64,000 bases of DNA from Frigidibacter mobilis (GCF_001620265.1 NZ_CP012661.1:3764501-3828500); one strand, 5' to 3'; positions 16,294 to 26,268 are shown, counted from the first letter of the stretch. Translations and numbers: made by a program. Notes: generated by a model not told the origin, from the letters alone.

Positions 16294-17343
16294 ATGACTG
16301 ACGCGACCCTTTCCGCCCCCGGCCCCCGGTCCGCGCTGAGGCAGCTCTGCCGGGATCAGCGCGTGTGGCTCACTTCGGCGCTGATCCTTGCGGTGCTGGC
16401 AGCCTACGATCTGGGGCAGGCTGCAGACTCTGCGCTGTTCGCTGGCCGCGCCCTCCTGAACACGGCGCCGTTTCTTGTGCTGTCTATCGCCATCGCTGCA
16501 GGGGCGGGCGCGACCGGGGCGGACAATCTGATCGCCAGGGCCTTTACCGGAGCGCCGTTTCTGATGATCGCTCTGGGAGCTCTGGCGGGCGGCATCTCCC
16601 CCTTCTGCTCCTGCGGGGTGATCCCGCTGATCGCGGCGCTGCTGGCGATGGGGGTGCCGCTGTCCGCCGTCATGGCTTTCTGGCTGGCCTCACCGATCAT
16701 GGACCCCTCGATGTTCGTGCTGACGGCGGGCGTCCTCGGCCTTGACTTCGCGGTCGCCAAGACGCTGGCAGCGATCGGGCTTGGCCTATTGGGCGGGCTT
16801 GTGGTGCTTTTGCTCTCGCGCAGTGGTGCGCTGGCCAATCCGCTGCGCGAAGGCATCGGCAATGGCGGGTGCGGCGGGGCGCGGGTGCGCGCGCCCAAGC
16901 CCGTTGTCTGGCGTTTCTGGGAAGAGCCCGAGCGCCGCGCGAAGTTTGCGAAGACCGCGCTGACCACCGCTCTGTTCCTTGCCAAATGGCTGACACTGGC
17001 CTTCATCCTCGAAAGCCTGATGCTGGCATGGATTCCGGCAGAAACCGTGACTGCTGCACTGGGCGGCGAGGGGCTTGTGCCGATCGTGACCGCGACACTG
17101 GTAGGCGTGCCGGCCTATTTGAACGGCTATGCCGCGCTGCCGCTGGTGGGCGGGTTGATTGATCGGGGCATGGCCCCGGGTGCGGGCATGGCGTTCCTTG
17201 TCGCAGGGGGCGTCACTTCCATTCCGGCGGCAATGGCGGTCTGGGCCCTGGCCAAACCGCAGGTCTTCGCGCTTTATATCGGCTTGTCGCTTGTGGGGGC
17301 CTTCGCCTCGGGGCTCTTGTTCCAGCTCTGGACGATGGCATGA
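16294..17343 (+). CDS. Permease of the ArsP/DUF318 family
   Basis: A 349-residue integral membrane protein with about eight to ten helices. It carries the FCSCGVIP motif (C105, C107) near the end of the first half and a second-half repeat including GVPAYLNGYAALPL. This is the pattern of ArsP/DUF318 permeases, some of which export trivalent organoarsenicals. The ATG at 16294 is preferred over the adjacent GTG at 16291 because GGAG lies eight bases upstream. It is followed 50 bp later by an MFS gene. No arsR or other ars gene is nearby, so the substrate is open. Confidence 0.8.
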   Translation: MTDATLSAPGPRSALRQLCRDQRVWLTSALILAVLAAYDLGQAADSALFAGRALLNTAPFLVLSIAIAAGAGATGADNLIARAFTGAPFLMIALGALAGGISPFCSCGVIPLIAALLAMGVPLSAVMAFWLASPIMDPSMFVLTAGVLGLDFAVAKTLAAIGLGLLGGLVVLLLSRSGALANPLREGIGNGGCGGARVRAPKPVVWRFWEEPERRAKFAKTALTTALFLAKWLTLAFILESLMLAWIPAETVTAALGGEGLVPIVTATLVGVPAYLNGYAALPLVGGLIDRGMAPGAGMAFLVAGGVTSIPAAMAVWALAKPQVFALYIGLSLVGAFASGLLFQLWTMA

Positions 17344-17392
17344 AGCGCTTCGGCGAGTTGACCGACCCCACGGCACTGCGCACGAGAACAGT

Positions 17393-18553
17393 ATGATCCC
17401 ACGGCTTGCTCCGGGGCGGCGCGGCGTGATTGTCGCCGCGCTTGGCACCTCGCTCACCGTCAGTTGGGCGTCAAGCTATTACATCCCCGCCGTTCTGGCG
17501 GGGCCGATGGCGGCAAGTTTCAGTCTCTCCCCGGTCTGGGTCTTCGGCGCCTTTTCGATGGCGATGATCGTGTCAGCGGGGATCGGTCCCGTGGCCGGAG
17601 CGCGGATTGATGGCTTTGGCGGTCGAGGCATCCTGATGCTGTCAAACCTTGTGTTTGCGGCTGGCCTGGTATTGCTCGCCGTGGCCGGGTCGCCGCTCAT
17701 CCTATTCGCAGGCTGGGCGGTCATCGGGATCGGCATGGGGATCGGCCTCTATGAGGCAGGGTTTGCCACACTGGCAGGAATCTACGGAAAGGAGGCCCGC
17801 GGACCGATTACCGGCATAACCCTGATAGCCGGGTTTGCAAGTACTGTCGGGTGGCCCCTGTCAGGGCTTATGCTGGCAAGCTGGGGATGGCGCGAAGCAT
17901 GCCTTGGCTGGGCGCTGATACATCTGTGCCTCGCGCTTCCGCTCAATGCCTGCCTGCCGAAAGGCACCGAGGCGATCACTCGGGCCGAAACCCCGGCAGA
18001 GAATGGCCCACCGCCATCTCGGATGGCGCTGGCGCTTCTGGCCTTCGTCTTCGCGGCGACCTGGTTCAACTCGACCGCTATGGCCGCGCATCTGCCCGGC
18101 CTGCTGCAAGAGGCCGGGGCAAGTACCGCCGTGGCCATCGCCGCTGGTGCCCTGATCGGTCCGGCTCAGGTAGCGGCGCGGATGCTGGAGTTCGGCCTGC
18201 TGCGCCGGTTTCACCCGCTGACCTCGACCCGCCTTGCGGCTGCGGCCCATCCGGTGGCCGCCGTGATACTGGTGGCGGTCGGCGGGCCCGCCGCCTATGT
18301 CTTTGCGGTCCTGCACGGCGCCGGAAATGGCATCCTGACCATAGCCAAGGGCACCCTTCCGCTGGCTCTGTTCGGTGCGGCAGGCTATGGGCGGCGGCTC
18401 GGGTGGCTCAACGCCCCAGCCCGTATCCTGCAGGCAGGGGCACCTTTGATCTTTGGGACCGCGCTTACGGAATGGGGGCTTTCCGCCATCTGGCTGACGG
18501 CGGGCGTGGGACTTGCGGCAATGGCTGCGCTGCTCTTGCTCAAACGTCAGTAA
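17393..18553 (+). CDS. MFS transporter
   Basis: A 386-residue major facilitator with about twelve membrane helices in two halves separated by a short hydrophilic loop around residues 190-205. The N-terminal half contains a GxxLxGARIDxxGxRxxL-like cytoplasmic loop (PVAGARIDGFGGRGI) corresponding to the MFS A-motif. The start is the ATG at 17393; the frame is open upstream but overlaps the preceding permease. It appears cotranscribed with that permease. The 167 bp after its stop hold nothing recognisable. Confidence 0.85.
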   Translation: MIPRLAPGRRGVIVAALGTSLTVSWASSYYIPAVLAGPMAASFSLSPVWVFGAFSMAMIVSAGIGPVAGARIDGFGGRGILMLSNLVFAAGLVLLAVAGSPLILFAGWAVIGIGMGIGLYEAGFATLAGIYGKEARGPITGITLIAGFASTVGWPLSGLMLASWGWREACLGWALIHLCLALPLNACLPKGTEAITRAETPAENGPPPSRMALALLAFVFAATWFNSTAMAAHLPGLLQEAGASTAVAIAAGALIGPAQVAARMLEFGLLRRFHPLTSTRLAAAAHPVAAVILVAVGGPAAYVFAVLHGAGNGILTIAKGTLPLALFGAAGYGRRLGWLNAPARILQAGAPLIFGTALTEWGLSAIWLTAGVGLAAMAALLLLKRQ

Positions 18554-18720
18554 GCGGCGCGCGGGAATTGCCGCGGGTTGCCCTTGGACCGGGCGCTTGC
18601 AGCCGGAGATCAGGAAAGCAGAGACCAGGCTGGCTGCTGTCATTCATGCGCTCCCGGCGAGCACTACGAAAGATGCGTGTCTCGCATCAAGGCCCACGAT
18701 GACGTGCAGGTTCCCGCAAG

Positions 18721-19485
18721 CTAGCCACGGAACACGGGTTTGCGCTTTTCGCGGAAGGCAGCCATCGCCTCGGCCGTGTCTTCCGAAGATGCCAGGGCCT
18801 TGGTCTGCGACTGCTCGAACCTGTAGCCTTCGTAGATCGACAGGTTTTCAGTCATCGCAAAAGACTTCTTGGCGGCGATAACGGCAGAGGGGCTGGCCTT
18901 GGCGATGTCCTGTGCAATCGACAGGGCCGTCGCCATCAGCTCTTCGGGCGACGTGCAGGCGGAGACCGCGTTCATCCGCAACAGTTCCGGCCCGTAGATC
19001 CGGCGCCCCGTCAGGATCATCAGGCGGGCGTCGGATTCGCCGAAGTGGCGCCGGACATGTGCGACGCCGCCTGCGAGACCGACCATCACCTCTGTCATCG
19101 ACAAGAAGGCGTTGTCGGAAGCGACGAGGATATCGCAGCACAGCGCCGTCACGCATCCCGCCCCGATCGCGGCACCGTTCACGGCGGCAATCACCGGCTT
19201 GGGGCATTCAAGGATGCAATCGAAGCTGGCCCGGACACGCCGGTTATGGGCCGTGTAATGCCCCGGCTCTTGGCTGGGGCGCTCGGCCAGGTCTGCACCG
19301 GCGGAAAAGGCCTTGCCCTCTCCGGTCAGGATAATTGAACGGACATCGGCCCGATCTCCCAGGGCGTCAAAGACAGTCTGGATATCTGCGCGCATCATGT
19401 TGTTCTGCGCGTTGACGGGCGGTCGGGAGATGGTGACCACAGCGATATGGTCCGCGATTCCCACCTTAAGGGTTTCCAGTTCCAT
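18721..19485 (-). CDS. Enoyl-CoA hydratase/isomerase family protein
   Basis: A 254-residue crotonase-fold protein. Oxyanion-hole regions are visible as GEGKAFSAGADL (about residues 60-70) and NGAAIGAGCVTALCCDI, with the subsequent EVMVGLAGG loop. The position of the usual catalytic Glu in the GAGC loop is not the standard GGG, so hydratase, isomerase and hydrolase activities are all possible. The start at 19485 is chosen because GGAG lies six bases upstream of this ATG; a TTG at 19497 gives a four-residue longer form. It is divergent from the CoA-linked operon starting at 19673. Confidence 0.85.
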   Translation of the reverse strand: MELETLKVGIADHIAVVTISRPPVNAQNNMMRADIQTVFDALGDRADVRSIILTGEGKAFSAGADLAERPSQEPGHYTAHNRRVRASFDCILECPKPVIAAVNGAAIGAGCVTALCCDILVASDNAFLSMTEVMVGLAGGVAHVRRHFGESDARLMILTGRRIYGPELLRMNAVSACTSPEELMATALSIAQDIAKASPSAVIAAKKSFAMTENLSIYEGYRFEQSQTKALASSEDTAEAMAAFREKRKPVFRG

Positions 19486-19672
19486 GCAGATCTCCAAGCG
19501 GCAGCGGCCCCGTATCGGGTGATGATCTGTGCGTCTTTCGGGCCGCTCCGATCAACGCGACAAGCACCTTTCCAAGCGTCTTTGGCCGAGCGATACCTCG
19601 GCGTCAAGCATATAAAGTGATAAACCTATTCTTTAGGTCTAGCCAGCCCCAAAGCCGTGATGTAAGGAGGAA

Positions 19673-20566
19673 ATGAAGAAACAGCCAGACAATGGCAGCC
19701 GACGGGTTCCGGGGAGAGGACGCATGAAAACCGAAGCGACGCTCGATGCCGCGCCCTCGCAGGGCGGGGAGCATGGCACCCTGGTGAAGGGCGCGCGCAG
19801 CATCGCGTTTCAGCGGATCCCTCCGACAAGGGCATCTGCGCCCTGGCTCTTGTTCTCCAACTCCCTACTGACATCGAGTGCTGTCTGGGCCGCGCAGGTT
19901 GCCGACCTGCGCGGGCGTGCTGGCCTCGTGCTGTACGACCAGGCCGGGCATGGCAGGTCTTCAACCCCGACCGGGACCGTAGGCTTTGATCTGCTGTCCG
20001 ATGATCTGCTGTCGGTCCTGGATGCGGCGGGGGTCGAAACCTGCTGCGGCGTCGGCCTGTCTATGGGTGTGCCTACGGTCCTTGGCGCCTATGCCAAGGC
20101 GCCGAAACGCTTTGCCGCCCTTGTGCTGATGGATGGTCAGGCGAAGACCGCAGCGGGCGGCGCAGCGGCCTGGGCAGAGCGGATGGCCGCCGCGCAGGCC
20201 CAGGGACTGCGGCCGTTCTGCGAGGCGCTGGTGGGCCGGTGGATGCCGCACTGCGCGGATGCAGCGTTGCGGGCCCGGCTGGTCGAGATGATGGCAGCGA
20301 CGCCAATGGAAGGTTTTCTGGCCTGCGCCTCGGCGCTGCAGGACTACGATGTCTCGGCAGTTCTTGGCGAGATTTCCTGCCCGGTCCAGCTTGTCGCCGG
20401 GGCGCTTGACGGCACCATTCCCGACAGCATGGCGCGCGTCCTGCTGCCCGCGATCCCCGGCGCACGGCTTGATGTCATCGAGGGCGCCGGCCACATCCCC
20501 TGTTTCGAGCAGCCCGAGGCGGTGAACGTCCTGCTTGCGCGAGTCCTACAGGAGCTTGGCACATGA
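19673..20566 (+). CDS. Alpha/beta hydrolase, 3-oxoadipate enol-lactonase-like
   Basis: A 297-residue alpha/beta-hydrolase with nucleophile elbow GLSMG, acid in DGTIPD and catalytic His in GAGHIP, resembling PcaD-type enol-lactone hydrolases (LLFSNSL, YDQAGHGRS). Two starts are possible: the ATG at 19673 has AAGGAGG only two bases away, which is rather close, while the ATG at 19724 has GGGGAGAGG at better spacing and gives about 280 residues, nearer the family length. It is the first gene of a tightly overlapping operon with GST, CoA transferase and CMD genes. Confidence 0.85.
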   Translation: MKKQPDNGSRRVPGRGRMKTEATLDAAPSQGGEHGTLVKGARSIAFQRIPPTRASAPWLLFSNSLLTSSAVWAAQVADLRGRAGLVLYDQAGHGRSSTPTGTVGFDLLSDDLLSVLDAAGVETCCGVGLSMGVPTVLGAYAKAPKRFAALVLMDGQAKTAAGGAAAWAERMAAAQAQGLRPFCEALVGRWMPHCADAALRARLVEMMAATPMEGFLACASALQDYDVSAVLGEISCPVQLVAGALDGTIPDSMARVLLPAIPGARLDVIEGAGHIPCFEQPEAVNVLLARVLQELGT

Positions 20567-21225
20567 TGCGCCTGCACTGGTCCCCAAGATCGCCCTTCGT
20601 GCGCAAGGTGATGATCGTTCTGCACGAATGCGGATTGCAGGGCCAGGTCGAGCTTGTGCGCTCGGTCGCGGTTTTCCACGCCGCGCCAAATCCCGCGATA
20701 CTGGCCGACAATCCCCTGGGCAAGATCCCCGCTCTGATAACCGAGGACGGCCGCAAGCTGTTCGACAGCCGGGTGATCTGCGAGTACCTGATCGAGAGAT
20801 CGGGCTGCCCCGCCCTGTTGCCCGGCGCAGGCGCCGGGCGCGTGCAGATGCAGACTTGGCAGGCCCTGGGCGACGGGTTGACCGACATCCTTCTGCTCTG
20901 GCGCAACGAGCGGCTCCGGGGTGATGCTGCGTCGCCGGTCCTGCTGGATGCGTTCAGGACCAAGACCCTGGCCACGCTCAAGGCGCTTGATGCCGGGGCG
21001 GGAGATCTGCTGGCAACCCCCTTCGGGCTTGGTCACGCGGCAATCCTCTGCGCCTTGGGCCAGCTTGATTTTCGGTTTGCGGGATGTGGTTGGCGTGCGG
21101 CCTTTCCGGCGCTGGCACATTGGTGTGACGCGCTTGCCGCCCGGCCCTCCATCGCCGCTACCGCGATTGAAAACGATGACGCCGACAGCGCCGAACCGCC
21201 GGCCTTTAGCTGCGAGACGAAGTGA
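20563..21225 (+). CDS. Glutathione S-transferase family protein
   Basis: A 220-residue cytosolic GST with an N-terminal thioredoxin-like domain (SPRSPFVRKVMIVLHE, then NPLGKIPAL with the cis-proline, and the DSRVICEYL glutathione-binding Ser region) and a helical C-terminal domain. It overlaps the hydrolase upstream and the CoA transferase downstream by ATGA. GSTs in such clusters often act as isomerases or dehalogenases on ring-cleavage or CoA intermediates; the reaction here is unknown. Confidence 0.88.
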   Translation: MMRLHWSPRSPFVRKVMIVLHECGLQGQVELVRSVAVFHAAPNPAILADNPLGKIPALITEDGRKLFDSRVICEYLIERSGCPALLPGAGAGRVQMQTWQALGDGLTDILLLWRNERLRGDAASPVLLDAFRTKTLATLKALDAGAGDLLATPFGLGHAAILCALGQLDFRFAGCGWRAAFPALAHWCDALAARPSIAATAIENDDADSAEPPAFSCETK

Positions 21226-22421
21226 TGACCGGACCCCTCAGACATATTCGCGTACTCGACCTTTCCCGCATCATGGCAGGGCCCTGGGCGGGACAGATAC
21301 TGGCGGATCTCGGGGCCGAGGTCATCAAGGTGGAACGGGCCGGCGACGGGGATGATACCCGCCGCTGGGGCCCCCCCTACCTTAAGGACCGCGACGGAGC
21401 CCTGACCGGCGAAAGCGGGTATTACCTGTCGGTGAACCGGGGCAAGAAATCGATCGAGATCGACCTGTCGAGCGCGAAGGGTCAGGCGGTGGTAAAGGCA
21501 CTGGCGGCCGAATGCGACATCGTGCTGGAGAATTTCAAGCTGGGCACCCTGGCGCGCTATGGGCTGGGCCCCGATGCGCTGAGTGCCGTGAACCCGCGGC
21601 TGATCTACTGCTCCATTACCGGGTTCGGCCAGGATGGCCCGCGCGCCCCCGAAGCCGCCTATGATTTCATGATCCAGGCAATGGGTGGGTTGATGAGCGT
21701 GACGGGTGCCCCGGATGGCACGCCCGGCGGCGGCCCGCAGAAGGTGGGCGTGCCGATCATCGACCTGATGACAGGCATGTATGCCGCCGTGGCCGTGCTG
21801 GCGGCCCTGGCTGAGCGCAGCGAGAGCGGCAAGGGCGACCATGTGGATATCGCCATGCTCGATGTCGCAACGGCGATGCTTGGCAATCAGGCGATGAACC
21901 ATCTGGTATCGGGCGAGGTGCCGGTGCGCCGGGGCAACAAGCATCCGAACATCCAGCCGCAAGACGTGTTTGCGGTGCGCGACGGGCATATGGTGCTGGC
22001 CGTCGGCAATGACGGGCAGTTCGCGCGCTTTGCCGAAGCAATGGGGCGGCCCGAACTGGCGAGCGACCCGCGCTTTGCCACCAATGACGCCCGTGTCGAA
22101 CATCTCGGCAGCCTGCATCCGTTGATCTGCGAGGAGCTGCTCAAGCGCGACCTGTCGCACTGGCTTGCCGTACTCGGCGCTGCGAAGGTTCCCTGCGGCC
22201 CGATCAACACGGTGCCGATGGTGTTTGACGATCCACAGGTCCGCCACCGCCAGATGCTGCGCCATCTGCCGCACCCGCTGGCCGGCACCGTGCCGCAGGT
22301 CGTCAGCCCGATGCGCTTTGGCCGCAGTGGCCTTACCTTCGACCGCCCACCGCCGCTGTTGGGGCAGCACACGGCGGAAGTGCTGGCCATGCTTGACCTT
22401 GCCCAGGACGCCTGTTCATGA
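21222..22421 (+). CDS. CaiB/BaiF family (class III) CoA transferase
   Basis: A 399-residue class III CoA transferase. Family landmarks are IRVLDLSRIMAGPWA at the start, GAEVIKVER, YYLSVNRGKKSIEIDL and PRLIYCSITGFGQDGP, followed by the region that carries the catalytic Asp. It transfers CoA between organic acids, for example activating an acid substrate at the expense of succinyl-CoA. It overlaps its neighbours by ATGA, so it belongs to one operon with hydrolase, GST and CMD genes. Confidence 0.93.
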   Translation: MMTGPLRHIRVLDLSRIMAGPWAGQILADLGAEVIKVERAGDGDDTRRWGPPYLKDRDGALTGESGYYLSVNRGKKSIEIDLSSAKGQAVVKALAAECDIVLENFKLGTLARYGLGPDALSAVNPRLIYCSITGFGQDGPRAPEAAYDFMIQAMGGLMSVTGAPDGTPGGGPQKVGVPIIDLMTGMYAAVAVLAALAERSESGKGDHVDIAMLDVATAMLGNQAMNHLVSGEVPVRRGNKHPNIQPQDVFAVRDGHMVLAVGNDGQFARFAEAMGRPELASDPRFATNDARVEHLGSLHPLICEELLKRDLSHWLAVLGAAKVPCGPINTVPMVFDDPQVRHRQMLRHLPHPLAGTVPQVVSPMRFGRSGLTFDRPPPLLGQHTAEVLAMLDLAQDACS

Positions 22422-23029
22422 GCAGCCCGCGCATTCCCTTTCCCACGCCCGAGGCGATGACCCCCGAGCAACGCAAGGTTTATGACCGGATCGTCAGCGG
22501 GCGGCGAGGTACGCTTGTCGGTCCGCTCCGCGCGGCCTTGCACAATGCCGATCTTGCAGACCGATGGCAGGCCCTGGGCGAGGTCCTGCGCTATGACACC
22601 TGCTTGCCGGGCCTTTTGAGCGAATTGGCGATCCTGATTGTTGCCCGCCATTGGACCAGCGAACTGGAATGGACGATTCATGCGGCCGAGGCGCGGCGCG
22701 CGGGCCTGGATGAAGCCGCGATCGAGGCCATCCGGCGCAGAAAGCCGCCCGGGTTCAAAAGCCGGGCAGAGGTTGAAATCTATGACTATTGTAGGGAATT
22801 GCTGATCGACGGCCATGTGTCTGACACGGTCTATGCTTCCGTCCTTGGCCGATGGGGCATTCTGGGCGTTGTCGAACTGACGGCGCTTGCCGGATATTAT
22901 TCGATGGTGGCCTTCACACTGAACGCGCATCGCATCCCGCTTCCGGACCGGATCGCAGCAGAGCTGTGCGACGACCGCCAGCAGATCGCGCCATTGCCTC
23001 CCGGCGCCATCTGCATCGCTTCCGAATAG
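22418..23029 (+). CDS. Carboxymuconolactone decarboxylase family protein
   Basis: A 203-residue all-helical protein of the CMD/AhpD family, longer than PcaC (about 130) and lacking the AhpD CxxC pair: the corresponding segment is EWTIHAAEARRAG. The HAAEA-R pattern is the usual family signature. It overlaps the CoA transferase by ATGA. A role as a decarboxylase or hydratase-like step in aromatic degradation is plausible by context, but no reaction can be assigned. Confidence 0.82.
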   Translation: MSSPRIPFPTPEAMTPEQRKVYDRIVSGRRGTLVGPLRAALHNADLADRWQALGEVLRYDTCLPGLLSELAILIVARHWTSELEWTIHAAEARRAGLDEAAIEAIRRRKPPGFKSRAEVEIYDYCRELLIDGHVSDTVYASVLGRWGILGVVELTALAGYYSMVAFTLNAHRIPLPDRIAAELCDDRQQIAPLPPGAICIASE

Positions 23030-23166
23030 GGCGCGTCGATGAATTCGTCCAGAAGGCTGCAGGGCATCCAGCTTTCCGCACCAAGCCGCCTCGGCGGTTC
23101 GCGGTGTCGCCGGCAAGAGGAAGGCCCTTGCCGCGGGTCTGCCTGCCACGAAGAGGAGTTTCAGGA

Positions 23167-25247
23167 ATGATGCGCGACCAGATGCCCAAGCAAAGCGGCC
23201 CGGTCTCGATGCGGGCCGAGGACGGGCTGGCGATCATCACCATTGACAACCCGCCCGTCAACGCGGGCTCGACAGCGGTGCGTGCCGGCATTCTGGCGGG
23301 CCTGGCTGTCGCAGGCGCAGATCCCGAGCTGGTGGGCGTTGTCATCATCGGGGCGGGACGGAGCTTTATCGCCGGCTCGGACATCCGCGAATTCGGCGCG
23401 CCGCTTGAGGCACCGGAGCTGCCAGAGGTCATCGCCGCGATCGAGGCGCTGCCGATACCCGTCGTAGCGGCGATTCACGGTGCCGCACTGGGCGGGGGGT
23501 TCGAGCTGGCGCTGGCCTGCGACCTGCGGGTCGCCGCACCCGAGGCGATCATGGGCCTTCCCGAAGTCTCGCTTGGCATGGTGCCGGGGGCGGGGGCACC
23601 CAGCGGCTGCCACGTCTGACGGGCGTTGCGCTGGCGATCGACCTTGTGTGCAATTCGCACCGCATCGCCGCGCCCGAAGCGTTGGCATCCGGGATAATCG
23701 ACGCGGTCGCAAGACCTGCGGCGGCAGAGGACCTGATCGCAGCCGCGCGCGCGGGGATTGCAACGCATCCGGGCAAGCGCCGCCTGCGCGAGGGAGCGGT
23801 TCCGGCCGATCCGCCGGGGGCCATCGAGGCGGCAGAGGCGGCGGTTCTGCGCAAGCGGGGGGCCCGACCCAATGTCAAGGAGGCCATGCGCCTGGTGAAG
23901 CTCGCCGCCAGCGCCCCAATTGACAGCGCGTTAGCCGAGGAGCGCGCGGTGTTCCAGAACCTGCGCATTGCCGAAGACGCCTTCGCCCTGCGCCACCTGT
24001 TCTTTGCCGAGCGAGCTGCCTCCCGTGTCGAGGGGCTAGCGGCGGCGCCCCGACCCCTTGCCCGGGTCGGGCTGGTCGGCGGCGGCACGATGGGGCAAGG
24101 GATCGCCCGCGCCCTGCTTGGGGCTGGCCTTGAGGTGTTGCTGGCGGAACGCGACGCTGCTGCGGCCGATGCGGCGTGCCGGGCCATTCGCGCAGCGTTT
24201 GAGGCGGCGGCACAGAAGGGCCGGATCACGCCCGAGCAGGCAAGGATACGCGCCGCATTGCTGCACGGCACCGGCGCGCTGTCCGACCTTGCGGGATGCG
24301 ATCTGGTGATCGAGGCGGCTTTCGAAGACATGGCAGTCAAGCTGGCGATCTTTCGAGAGCTGGATGCGGTCATGCAACCCGGCGCGATCCTGGCGACCAA
24401 CACCTCCTATCTCGACATAGACGAGATTGCCGCAGCGACCGGGCGGCCCGCCGATGTACTGGGGCTGCACTTCTTCGGTCCTGCCGATGTCATGAAACTG
24501 CTGGAGATCGTGCGCGCGCGCAGCACCTCGGACACCGCGATGGCCACCGGGTTGGCCCTTGCCAGGCGGCTTGGCAAACAGCCGGTCGTGGCGCGGGTGG
24601 CCGAGGGGTTCATCGGCAACCGGATCTATGCCGCCTATCGTCGCCATGCCGAATTCCTGGTAGCGGATGGTGCGAGCCCTGAAGAGGTCGATGCCGCCAT
24701 CGAGGACTTCGGCTTTGCTATGGGGCCATTCAAGGTTGCCGATCTTTCGGGGCTCGATATCGCCTGGCGGATGCGTCAGCGGCTGGCGGGCAGCCGCGAC
24801 CCGGCCGCTCGCCATGTCGCCATTGCCGACCGGCTGTGCGAGGCGGGACGCTTTGGGCGCAAGACCGGGGCTGGCTGGTATGGCTATGGCTCTGGCCAAC
24901 CCACGCCAGACCCTTTCGTGGCCGATCTGATCGAAGCGACGCGGCGCGAAGCCGCGATCACCCCGCAGCATTTCTCTCCCGCGGCAATTATCGACCGCCT
25001 GATGGCAGCCATCGTGAACGAGGCGGCCTGTGTTCTGCACGAAGGCACTGCACAGCGGCCGGGTGATGTGGATGTGACGCTGGTGAATGGCTATGGCTTC
25101 CCACGTTGGCGCGGAGGGCCGTTCTGGTGGGCCGCGCAGCAAAGCCGTAACAGCTTGGCCGCAGCCCTCGCCGGACTTGCCGCAGCCCAAGGCGCGGATT
25201 TCAAGGCTGGCCCTGTAAAGGCGGCTCTCGCAGCGCTGCGGGGCTGA
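23167..25247 (+). pseudogene. FadB-like bifunctional enoyl-CoA hydratase/3-hydroxyacyl-CoA dehydrogenase, frameshifted
   Basis: The first part (23167-23619) encodes a crotonase domain (INPPVNA-like start, AGRSFIAGSDIREFG, HGAALGGGFELALACD) that hits a stop right after GMVPGAG. The rest continues in the next frame with the linker, the NAD-binding motif GLVGGGTMGQGIA and the 3-hydroxyacyl-CoA dehydrogenase C-terminal domains to 25247. Adding one G to the run at 23592-23596 restores GAGGTQRLPRLTG and a continuous protein of about 693 residues, the normal length. The start at 23167 has GAGGAG upstream. It likely performs hydration and oxidation of a CoA intermediate made by the CoA transferase cluster. 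Either a sequencing deletion or a recent mutation. Confidence 0.85.
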
Positions 25248-25311
25248 ACGGCGGTGGGTACGCGCAGCGCTCCCCCGCGCCCGGCCTATCTGGGCCCTTG
25301 CAGCCAGGCCA

Positions 25312-26070
25312 TCACTTCAGCTTCATGCTGATGCTGACCATGTCACCACGATAGATACCATTAGCGAGGATGATGGTACTGCCATCCTTGCGCTTGGCAT
25401 AGCGTTTCACATTCGCAATCGGGTCGCTGATCGGCAGGTTCAGCAGGCTTGAGGTTTCCAGGTCTGCCGAGCCGATCGTCAGGATCTGCCGGGCATCGGC
25501 AATCTCGGCGCCGGCAATGTCAAAGACCAGCCGCATGGCTGTCTTGGTGGTAAGATCCTCATCCGTGATCTTGTCGCAAATGGACTCGTCGATATAGATG
25601 TCGGCCAGCAGAAATGCTTGGCCGTCGCGCGTGTGCCGGCGCCGCAGGTGCCTGTAGGCCGCTACCGGAATCCCGCAATCATCGTTGCTTTTGGGCAGCG
25701 GCACATTGCGCTCGTCGCTCAGCACCTCGATCAACGCTCCCGACCGCGCGATCAGCATCCCGGACAGGTCGGTATGAACCTCGCACCAGAGATCGCGTTT
25801 CGGCACGTTCTTGACAAAGGTGCCTTTCGCGCGAAACCGGTCGATAAGGTCTTCACGCTCCAGGATCGACAGGGCTTGGCGGATCGTCATGTTGGCGACG
25901 CCGCATTCCTTCGCCAGGGTCTCGACGGTCGGAATCTGCATCCCGATGGCCCAATCGCCAGTCTCGATGCGACGACGGAACAGGCCTGCAAGCTGGATAT
26001 AGCGGGCAACGCCGCTGCGGTCGAGCGCAAGGGCCGTATCTGTTGCGGTTTTCGTGCCTTGCGCGGTCAT
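25312..26070 (-). CDS. GntR/HutC-family regulator (UTRA domain)
   Basis: A 252-residue GntR regulator of the HutC subfamily. An N-terminal winged helix (LAGLFRRRIETGDW, IPTVETLAKECGVANMTIRQAL split over two helices) is followed by a UTRA ligand-binding domain ending in an RYAKRKDG-type strand. The start at 26070 follows AGGAGG; a TTG at 26091 would include the operator and ribosome site in the coding sequence. The perfect inverted repeat at 26086-26099 just upstream suggests autorepression. By position it probably controls the aromatic-degradation genes around it. Confidence 0.9.
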   Translation of the reverse strand: MTAQGTKTATDTALALDRSGVARYIQLAGLFRRRIETGDWAIGMQIPTVETLAKECGVANMTIRQALSILEREDLIDRFRAKGTFVKNVPKRDLWCEVHTDLSGMLIARSGALIEVLSDERNVPLPKSNDDCGIPVAAYRHLRRRHTRDGQAFLLADIYIDESICDKITDEDLTTKTAMRLVFDIAGAEIADARQILTIGSADLETSSLLNLPISDPIANVKRYAKRKDGSTIILANGIYRGDMVSISMKLK

Positions 26071-26085
26071 CAAGCCCGTCCTCCT

Positions 26086-26140
26086 GTTCAATGTTGAACG
26101 GCTAAAGGTAGTTAGAGTAGCCTATTGCCTGTTCAATATA
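26086..26140. promoter_or_regulatory. GTTCAA-N2-TTGAAC operator of the HutC-type regulator
   Basis: GTTCAATGTTGAAC (26086-26099) is a perfect inverted repeat of GTTCAA with a 2-bp centre, immediately upstream of the regulator's ribosome site at 26080-26085. A further half site GTTCAATATA lies at 26131-26140. The position predicts negative autoregulation. Confidence 0.65.
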
Positions 26141-26268
26141 TCCCTGCGGAACGTCAATACAACCGCCAACTCGGCCCGAAGCAGGGCACGGGCCTGATCG
26201 CAGATGGTGAGACGGTGCGCGTTCACACCAGCCGCGATCCGGTGGCAAGGGCCTTGCCAGCCATTGCG

